A stretch of 64,000 nt of DNA, from contig JAEQBH010001513.1 of NCBI GenBank assembly GCA_016808115.1, positions 1,054,001 to 1,118,000 on the forward strand. The letters are read 5' to 3'. Source of the stretch: Tetrastigma voinierianum. Taxonomy: Eukaryota > Streptophyta > Magnoliopsida > Vitales > Vitaceae. Shown here piece by piece: positions 55,641-64,000 of this stretch. Both the position numbers and the translations under genes were made by a program. Numbering within the stretch: position 1 is the stretch's first letter; the number at the start of each line of letters is the position of its first letter. The notes beneath the pieces were generated by a model. The model saw only the letters and a list, made by a program, of their open reading frames with translations. It had not been told where the DNA came from and made no database searches.

Positions 55641-56934
55641 GAAAAGTGTCCCGCCAAAGTCCCTTCCACTTTGATCTTTCTCCCTTTATACCGATTCCCA
55701 CCTCAAAGATCCGAACCTACCTTGGTGCTCTTCCACCAAGCTTTGAAAGGGCCCCCAATCGGCCCCTAAATGCCTTCCCCATTAACTCTCCTCATTTTCC
55801 ATGCAAGTCGAATATCTTAAGATTTCGCCTGCTTCACCACTCAAGTATCCACATGGATTCATGGTGGGATGCATGTAACTTAAGACAAGGGCCCAAAATG
55901 GACCTGGCAATACGCCCATGGTCGAATCGAGCTTACGCTACCGAACCATATAGGATCTGGGGCTCCAAATCACAGTAAAACAAATACCCACAATAAGCCG
56001 TCATTACGATTAACCTAAGAACTCGTATGCCAACCACCCATCCTATTGAGGAAAAGTATGAAATTTGATAGAATGTTTCAAGAATAAGGAGACTAACAAA
56101 AATCTGCGGCACCATTCCAATCCGATGAGGGAGATATGATCAAACAAGGAGGAGTGCTCACCAAAATCACCCAAAAACAATGTTGTATACGTGACGCTCG
56201 ATGAACCAAATTAAACCAATTAGTCAAACGGTTGAAAAATTCGTGAATTTTAATAAAAAACCTCATCGAAAATAAGAATCCAACAAAACAAATGGTGCTG
56301 AACAATTCCGAAGTCTCTGGACAAGTGGAGATATGGGATCGAAAACAAGCTCATGTCTCGACCTGGACATAATTAATAAACTTTGATCGAGCTAAAACCT
56401 CGAGGGGCCCCACTCCTTCCTATAGCACGATGCCAATAACTAAAAATAAGCCATTATGACACTCTATAAAGTGAACTACATAATGCACTCAAAGGACTAC
56501 ATACAAGCCCACCCGAGGCTCGTAGATACTAAAAAACTCAAAGGCCCTAATGGTAAGAGATGAGAACGATGGGGTGAGTGTGGATAACTAGCAGATAAAT
56601 GCAATTGCTGGAGGCAAATCGAGGTCTACAAATATGCCCCTCTTTCGCGAGAGTGAATGGTTCCAAGAATCGTGGGTGCGAAGTGCAAGCTACAAAGAGT
56701 GAAATGAACTCTAGTGAAGAACCCAGATGACCAACAATTTTGTCCCCTTACTTAGTACCGAATACTAATGGAACAGAGTCACTCCAATTGAAGGACTTAA
56801 AGAAAACTAGGCATGATGCCTGGGAAGATGAGTGATCTGAGCATAATCCCGAAAAAGATAATGAAACTGGGGCGACGGAAGACGTGGTGGAAAAATCGTT
56901 CTGAGTAGAGAAAGGTCCCTAAGCACCGAAAAAA
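55641..56934. other. Non-coding stretch of H
   Basis: No recognisable domain. Weak remains of the 189-bp unit (aattccgaagtctctgg and the like near 56,305) may continue. Open frames on both strands (for example 55,646-55,978) have no family match. Confidence 0.45.
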
Positions 56935-57630
56935 GGTTGAATCGTGTGAGTATCTAAAGGTAGAATCCCAATGAGTTCCGAAAGGGAATTCAAAGGGCAT
57001 GTATATGGGTAATCCGGCTAGTACCGAAGGGAACCGGGTGGAGTGACGAAGAAAACTCAGACTACTCTAAAAGGTAGGATCCGGAGAGTACCGAAATAGG
57101 ATCCGCGTAGCACCGAAATGAGATCCGGGCGCGAGTACCGAGAATGTGGGATCCCTACGACACGGAAGGTAAATCCGGGCGAGTACCGAAAAGGTAGGAT
57201 TCGAGAGTACCGAAAGGTGGATCCTGTTGCAATGTAGAGAAGGTAAAATCCGAGAGAGTACCGAAAAAGGTGGGATACTTCAAGTAGTATCGAGAAAGTA
57301 AAATCCAGTGAGTACCCTGGAAGGGAAAAAATTCTGCAAGAAAATTAAAAGGTAGGATCCGTGAGAGTAATCGGCGCGGATCCGAGCGAGTATCGGTATG
57401 CAAAATCCGAAAGGAGTACCAAAGGAAAATTCGAGAAAACGAAAACAGAAATCCAGCGAGTACCGGAAAGGTAGAATCCGGCGAGTACGGAGGCGGTGGA
57501 ATCACAGTACTTAAAGGTAGAAATTGGGCGAGTACCTGAAAGGTGGGACCCAGCAGCCGGAAGGTGAAAAATCGGGCGAGTACTGTAGAAGGCCCGGATG
57601 AGTACCAGAGAAGGATCGAGAAGGTGAACC
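56935..57630. repeat. Short degenerate tandem array in H (about 30-35 bp units)
   Basis: Repeats built on agtaccgaaaaggtaggatc and variants (gagtaccgagaatgtggg, gagtaccggaaaggtagaat) at intervals of about 30-35 bases. Overlapping minus-strand frames rich in SGT and TRP are by-products. Tat-lineage elements are known to carry tandem repeats in the 3' untranslated region, which fits this place. Confidence 0.85.
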
Positions 57631-58898
57631 GCGAGTACTAGAGAACCACCGATTAAAAGATAGGATGCCAAAAACTACGCCTGTATCTAACCAAACTGAA
57701 CGGGGATGACTTGAAAACGAAACCTAGATACACGGTATGCCCTGAGCGCACATCTAATATGCAAGTGCCTTGATGAAAAACCCAAATAAATTTCTCAAGA
57801 ACCAATCGTCTCGAACAAGTGAACAAGACAAATACGCTGGTGTGCTTTAGAGCACCCTATTGAGTTGACGACGAGAGAATTTAATTAAAGTACTACACTC
57901 ACAGACATAAGAAACCCAAATTTCGCACGTGGGAGCACTCCAAACTCGTACGCCAAAATATCTCAGTGAAATGGGTCACAAAGGTACAGCGCATTTGAGC
58001 CAATGCCAACATGAAAGGATGGGGGTATGCCCCAAAGGTGAACGCAGGTCGTGAGCATCAATAATGGGCTAATAATGGTCCCGACTCGTATCATCTATAT
58101 CTAATCACGGACCTCGAGGCAAGCAAACTGTTCCAGAAGAAGCAATATGACCTCGATACTTCCCAAGAACAGAAACCTGTCGACATCCCGTACTTAATTA
58201 GTAGATAGAACTTGTCCATATAAAATGCTTCGAAGCAAACACCAGATCTCATGGTCTCAAGGTGGTCTTACGACTCGGACCGTAATGTAGGCCAGGGGTG
58301 AAAGGTGAATGACATGATAAATAAATGTCTAATACCCAAGAAATACTCGCTAAACCTTGTACACGTAATGTCAAATATCAAAGGATCATGTGAGCAAGGT
58401 GACTCCAACCAACATCCAAATTGAACAATGTCAAATGACAAGTGAAGTGCACCAAAGGACACGCCGCTGCTAAGTGACGATGATCAATAAGAGTAGAAGA
58501 AGACTGAAAGTGATAAGAAAATGATGAATGGATAGAGCAAAAAAGGAATAAACAAGCTGGGATACAAATGTGGTAATGTATGAAAACGACGAACAACTCG
58601 TCCCAAGAACGTCAAGTCAAAGCAAGTCACTATAAGATGGGAGTGGTGATACAAGTAATTATCCAGGGACCTAGTACGGCTAACCCAACCCCATTCCTGT
58701 GTTACCCAAATCCATGGAGAAAGATCGCACAATACTTCCACTCAACCCTTAGAGGAATAATAATCTCAAACCTAAAATGACCTTGATAGGGATCTTGCAA
58801 GTATATTAAAGAATATCAAACAAACATTTTTTATTTTATTTTATTTTTTTTGTTTTTGTTTTTTGTTTTTTTGTTTTTTTTTTGTTTTTTTTTTTTTC
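57631..58898. other. Non-coding 3' region of H with T-rich run
   Basis: No domain recognised. Ends in a T-rich run of about 70 bases (58,826-58,898), A-rich in element sense. Confidence 0.5.
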
Positions 58899-59404
58899 AA
58901 GGCTAACAACCAAATAGGCCGAATGCCACACTAGCACAATTCAACCGAAAGAACCTCAAACCTCCAAGCCCAAATGGTCCCCTTAACCTAAGAATCCCGG
59001 ATCAAAACCTATAGGCGGAATAAAGGGCATGACAAACCTGACTGGTAGCTCTGGGATGAGAGCACATCATCATCACTCAAAAGGAGATAAAAGTGAAATG
59101 AATAGATATGATAGAAACCTCGAATAAAAGCGTGACGTGTGAAGATGGGGCAGAGAAAATAAACAAGCAATGATGTGAGAAAGAACAAAACGAAGAATGA
59201 CACAATGCTTATAATGCTCACAAATCCAATTAATATGTAAAGCGCATGTAAGGTGCCCCTAACCCGTAAGAAAAAGTACGCATACGAATGAAAGAATAGG
59301 GCTATAATAAACCGCGTGAGGAACGCGGGCAGCAATAGGATATATCAATGTATAGTGCAATAAGGAATATGGCTACTCAAAATGATGGCCACCCATCCTC
59401 TAAT
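58899..59404 (-). other. Region after integrase of H
   Basis: A minus-strand open stretch (59,335-59,009) is hydrophobic in its middle (LYILIGFVSIISIVSFFVLF) but has no family match I know. It follows the integrase end; it may be a chance frame in 3' untranslated sequence. Confidence 0.4.
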
Positions 59405-60655
59405 CCATGATTTCAAGCCTGAAACCCTTCACCTGATCCACATCGACCGTCTCGTGAACTCGATTCGTCTAAGTCCTGTGAACTGGGATCGCTCCCTCGA
59501 AGCTAGATCCCCTGATGACAGCAAGGCCCGCTCCACCCGGGTCTGGAACTACCTCTAGGGTCGTTGATTGTCCTCGAAGGACTCAAGACTAGGTCGCTTT
59601 AAGTCTCCAGCCTTAACCCTTTTTCTAAATTATTTAGCCATTTTCTCTCGATAGGCTCCAGACATGATCAAATGCTTCAATCTCCTCCCATATCTAAAAG
59701 ACTCCGAGCCGATCATAACGGGACTGAGCCCACCTCAACTGCATATCTGACATGCTCTAATGCTATTCTCAAGGATCCTATCTCACTCTCAAGAGGTAAA
59801 GATCGCTCCATGCCATATACCAAAGAGTAAGGTGTAGCCTGGTCGAGGTACGGTGTTATACATGTGCCCACAAAGGGAGCTCCACCAACTCGAAGTCTCA
59901 ACCATCTTTCTCAAAATCCTCTTGATATTCTTATTTGCGGCCTCAACTGCCCCATTAGTCTGAGGTCTATATGCAGATGATCGATGATGCTGAATACCAT
60001 ACTCTTGAACCAATGTATCCACTTCGCCTCGAAATGCGCCCCTATCCGAGATCAACCCGCGAGAACTTATATCAGAGATAATGTGCGAGACCAATGAATT
60101 CTGCATAATTCTAGTCACAATCTGAAGATATAGAAGTAGCTTCACCAACTTAGTGAAATAATCAATAAATTAATTTTGATGTACTTGCGCCCACCCGGAA
60201 GACTCAAAGTAGATCTTCCCAATAATATCGCACACCCCATAACAAAAGGCCAAGGGGATAAGTGCATGCAACTCGTATGCGGCACGTGTATCAAGTCTCC
60301 ACTGACACTCCTGGACATCTCCGTACTCAACTGAAACAACTGCCTCTATAGTAAACCAAAAGTAACCGTCCTCATGATCTTACGGCTAGCATGTGGCCTC
60401 CTAGCGTGTGGGGCAATGTAATCCTGCACTTAACCTCTCATTACCTCGATTTGAGAGGCGCACCAAACATAATAATAATATGCCATCGGGTGATCTCCCT
60501 ATAAAGGCATCCCCACAAATAACAAATCTGCGGCCAATCGTCTTCAATGCTCTCCCACCTCGTGTGGCTGCCGTATAAACGCCACATGACAAAATCGAGC
60601 AAATATCATGATACCATGGTAACTCATCCCCGATTCTCAATATCCCAATCAAACA
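59405..60655 (-). pseudogene. Integrase of element H (Tat lineage)
   Basis: Minus strand: DELPWYHDI and RRFVICGDAFIGRSPDGILL (60,640-60,470), DLIHVPHTSCMHLSPWPFVM (near 60,250), then the core LISDRGAFRGEVDTLVQEYG, IQHHRSSAYRPQTNGAVEAA and NKNIKRILRKMVETSSWWS (60,050-59,870), TPYSLVYGMERSLPLESEIG, SLRIALEH, and a C-terminus with NDPRG.FRP.WSGP and NRFTRP.DVDQVKG (to 59,405). Core Asp and Glu positions (SDRG, GAVEAANK) are kept. Frameshifts at several joins. Confidence 0.88.
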
Positions 60656-63284
60656 ACAAGAAGCTGGTGCGAACCCGTCTCAATCATTAATGGTCGTGAC
60701 AAATTACCCCGCAGAATCTCAACCACAAGCTAAGGTGGCTAACGTGACGCAATCGATTCTCTCGCCCTAGGCAAAGATGTATATCTCACCACAACCGGGC
60801 AAACCGTGAGGGTCTGGCAAAGGCGGTGCAGGCTCAACTCGCCTCAGCCTCCAAGACACGGCTCAACAGATCACAACGAGCCCAAGGATCGAATCGCGAC
60901 GCCAAGATCCAGTGCACCCCAAACTGGTAAGGACTTCCGCTATCAGACTATATATTGAGCCAACAGATGACAAGAAAATATTAACTGACCGATCGAATGG
61001 ATCATGGGTGGAGGCACACAAAGATGACAGAACCCAAGAGTGGAACAGTCAGTAACATCCAGTCGCTTTGTGTCATTAGGTCAACTCAGGCCATCAAGAA
61101 ATCACCCACTGGAACCATCATCACACTCGTCGGCACACCGGTGAATATACTTCAAAATGTCCAAATAATCTCTCATCATTTTTCATAAGATACTGATAAA
61201 CAAACTGCCAGAACAACATCTGAATGTCAGTAGAACACTTATTTAACAAGATACTGTAATGGAATCCAACTGGAGAATGTATACAACACTCATCATATCA
61301 GTTCATCAAACTAATGAAACAGCCTGGCTCCATGGCAGATTGGCACCGATCATCATCCCCTTGTCGATACAACAGTCATCTTCCCAACACTGAACGAGCA
61401 ATCCGATCCAAACGCATCCAACCACACAGAAGCGGCCACCCCGTGGAAACAAAACTGGAAAGCAACGACTCTGAATTTCAAACAACATCATCCAATCCGA
61501 GTTACTTCCAATGTTATAATCAGATATTCGCGAACAAGAATAAACACCATATTGTATCCTTCAACAATTCTTCCGCATCAAAAGGCCGCATAATCTCTGT
61601 CTTCGAGAACTCATACTGTCACTTAATGGACTTCAATAATTTCATATGTTCAATTTGATCAGAATCTGTCTGAACAGATGAATCTCATAACTCAGAATGT
61701 TAAGATCCATCGATCACTTTCATCATATGTTAACCCATGAGCACTCATATCTATATCACGTTAATATATTATGCTCATGGTAAATCTTGTATTCAACTAA
61801 CAACTAAAGATATAAAAATTCATTCACGATTAAGTCTTCCAAGACCTTCCGAGTTATCAAAACTGGTTTGAAAATTCCAACTCAATCCACAAGAGATATG
61901 CTATGGAAAATCGCAAGATCGCAACCAATATATCAAAAGCAGAACATCTAGTATGTTTTGTTCAAACTAAACACAACCCAACTCATCCAATAGGGGACCA
62001 CAATACGAGTCACCAGATACCAATCATCACAAAGCCACAGTTACTTCACTTCCAACTCACCATCTTAAATAGTCTTATCGTTGGAATCCCATAATAAAGA
62101 TGCCAACTGGAAAATATAGAGTTAGATCGTAATGTCTGTTACTTTATTATAATAAGATCCAAGATCTGAGTAGTTGATCCACAGATCTCCATCCATGAAA
62201 GCGGAAGACGGTCCATCCTCTCCCGGTCGATTCCAATCAAAACTGAACACACAAACAACGAAATGCAGATCTTTCAACTCGACGCAACAGATCATCACCA
62301 GAGGTCGCCCAGTCCAGACACTAACATCAGATAACGATCTGCAAAAACAAAGAACGCCGACACGCAGATATCGGAAATATCACGTCGTTTAACATCTAAT
62401 GCTCAGCGGTGATAAACCCGGATATATGTTTCAAAGAAGAGGTCCACGACGGATTCTTTAATAAAACGCGATGATCGCGAGTAATATCGAGTGTCGTCAA
62501 CAACACCGCGCCCGTCGGCAAAACCAACGCGTTATCATCGGAACCGAAGAGTTGATTGCGGTCTGATTATATGTTACAGTTCGCAAGGTCACGGATAGAA
62601 CCAATCACGAATCCGCAAACGGAAGAAAGACTCACGGAACGATTTATGAACTCGCATCACTCCACTGATCTGCAATGAACAAGATGGTCATCTTAACGCT
62701 TCATCCCTCCAACCATGGGAGATCAACGATATCCCGCGAGTTTCAGCGTTGAACATACCCGGCTTCTATCCGCGATGGGGCAACGCCGCGGCCCCAGAGT
62801 TTGCCATGGTCCCCGGTCCAAACAAGAATCGTCTGAAGATGAATGTCCCAACCTCACCGGTCTTGAAATTGGTCAACTCATGGTACACTCCAGCTCCGTA
62901 ATATCAACAACCCGGTGTAAAGAAGAGAACACGAACGCCACGCATCTCATCTTCTCACGCAGTCACCAACAACGATTATCCGCTTCGTCAGATGCAGTCC
63001 AACCGCAAGAGAGGTCGATCAACCGACAGTAACTACGCACATCGCTTACGTCCGGATCCAACGCGGTGTTATGGCGCTCCCATCACGTTAGTCACCGCAC
63101 ATCGGATCGTCTTCGTAAATACACGTGTCAAATCCGCGTCATCTCTAAACAACTTAAGACGTTGGCAACCGTGCCATCAAACAACCTCGTACTTGTATCA
63201 ATCAGAAAGATCCGGGTTCGCAGTTCATCCACCAACTGATCGAATATACTCTATGTATGAACTTCACCTTCGAGAAGCGGAAGA
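60656..63284 (-). other. Interval expected to hold RT and RNase H of H; not readable
   Basis: The spacing between protease and integrase (about 2.6 kb) fits RT plus RNase H. I could not find the RT catalytic motif or other RT blocks on the minus strand. The sequence is heavily altered or carries an undetected insertion. Plus-strand open stretches (60,997-61,188; 61,314-61,658; 62,715-63,291) show no family match. Confidence 0.45.
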
Positions 63285-63670
63285 TAGATAGCACCCGCCT
63301 CATGAATCCAAGGGCGACCAAGAAGTAGTTGGGGGTTGGATGATCGATCCTCAAAACCCGAAGAGTATGGAGTATATGACCGACCAATCACACATGTGTG
63401 CCGAGTGTACCCAAACTGCCTGAATCCCACCGCTTTGACGACCGCGGTGGATGGCTCAAAATCTGATGGTGAAAAATCCTGGCGTAGTCATGCAAAGAAC
63501 CAAAGGATAAACGCTTAGGCGAGCCGTTTATTCAGCAGAAGACCGACGGCACCCTTCGACCGAACAACAAGCAACATCAATGAATATGGGACGAACATGG
63601 CTTAATCCCTCACGTGGTAAATCATTGTCAGAAAATGTTATGCATGTAGCCCTATCCGTTGTTAGAAAGT
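63285..63670 (-). pseudogene. Aspartic protease of element H (Tat lineage)
   Basis: Minus strand: ITFSDNDLPREGLSHVRPIF, IDVACCSVEGCR (63,670-63,560), a broken active-site region (NNGS near 63,530), then YSILFGF and LLGRPWIHEAGAIYLPLLE (63,390-63,285). The family form is ITF.D.DLP.EG..H.RPL, LDNGSALNV and LLGRPWIHEAGA. Frameshifts occur around the active site. Confidence 0.85.
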
Positions 63671-64000
63671 GGATCACCCTCGGGGTGCGTGTGTCAACTC
63701 CAATCTGAATAAGAGCCCCAACACCAACGATCTCTATGTGTGTTGATGAGGCCAATAAGCCTCCAAATGGAAATGCGAGCCCGAGTGGTGCTCAACCGGG
63801 CGAAATTACCATCTTCCCTTCCTCGAATCTCATCTCTAACATCAATGCCAAGAAAAGGTTCATAAACAATGGGGCCGAGCTACCCTCCCACTCAAAATAA
63901 TCCGAACATCTCTATGCACCGCCTATACCTCCCCGAACGTAATGAAAGGTGGTCACAGAAATATGTTGCAAGTATACCGCGATATTGCCGCCCGTCGGGA
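63671..64000 (-). other. Gag-protease linker of H, partial at window end
   Basis: Minus-strand fragments such as WEGSSAPLFMNLF (63,895-63,850) and GVGALIQIGVDTRTP (63,730-63,690) lie upstream of protease. Gag continues beyond the window. Confidence 0.4.

Larger units (their letters stand above)
53346..64000 (-). mobile_element. Element H: Tat-lineage Ty3/Gypsy retrotransposon, - strand, runs off the window
   Basis: Minus-strand order from the right: gag-protease linker, protease (63,670-63,285), an unreadable RT-RNase H interval, integrase (60,655-59,405), a long 3' region with two tandem-repeat arrays, and at the far left a primer site and short leader. Integrase residues HHRSSAYRPQTNGAVEAANK, and protease with LLGRPWIHEAGA, are diagnostic of the Tat branch (Tat, Ogre, Retand). 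The LTR limits inside 53,409-58,900 could not be fixed. Confidence 0.82.

Noticed and set aside
57155..57671. Minus-strand frames rich in SGT and TRP as a repeat protein
   Set aside because: They are translations of the 30-35 bp tandem array, in overlapping frames, without a start context or a family match.
59009..59335. Envelope-like or membrane protein in H
   Set aside because: One hydrophobic stretch in a single 108-codon frame, with no signal pattern, no conserved cysteines and no homologue in the other elements here.

Overview
This is plant nuclear DNA, and every part of it I can identify is LTR-retrotransposon sequence. Evidence for a plant: Ty3/Gypsy polyproteins of plant-specific lineages (Tekay/Del chromovirus, Athila-like, Tat), primer-binding sites matching plant initiator-Met and Asp tRNAs, and 1.4-3.2 kb LTRs with TATA boxes. 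I found no host gene, no structural RNA gene and no prokaryotic feature. The nesting depth and the broken reading frames suggest old heterochromatin, such as a pericentromeric or intergenic block in a large genome; that location is inference. Letters A to H name the elements.

Layout, left to right. Element A (+, Tekay/Del chromovirus) starts in its 5' LTR tail at base 1 and ends with its 3' LTR at 25,885. Its reverse transcriptase is cut at 2,349 and resumes in the same codon at 20,110. Between lies B (2,350-20,104), a solo LTR flanked by a perfect 5-bp duplication (ttctc). B is itself split by C (about 3,210-17,761, - strand, Athila-like, two LTRs of 3.03 kb, intact tRNA-Asp primer site). 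Right of A is an LTR fragment I (25,886-27,090). Next comes a coiled-coil ORF L (- strand, 'putative plant transposon protein' type), cut by a complete LTR element JK (29,131-35,183, target duplication catac). D (about 36,366-44,415, -) is the best preserved Athila-like element. E, F and G (+) are three successive LTR heads of the same family; G continues through gag, protease and the start of RT. H (53,346 to the window end, -) is a Tat-lineage element with two tandem-repeat arrays between its integrase and its left end.

The most unusual structure is not coding. The U3 regions of the Athila-like LTRs (C, D, E, F, G) carry dense arrays of the 10-bp palindrome TGTCGCGACA. In the best copy the palindromes occur as pairs about 20 bp apart, repeated about every 70 bp. 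In copies where a TATA box can be read, the array ends roughly 60-100 bp upstream of it. Most decayed copies of the palindrome differ by changes of its central CpGs to TpG or CpA, the signature expected of methylated-cytosine deamination, and the degree of decay differs between LTRs. I read these arrays as candidate LTR enhancer or silencing-target arrays; function is inference.

None of the pol genes read here is intact across its length. Boundaries marked approximate are judged by eye from internal sequence comparison.
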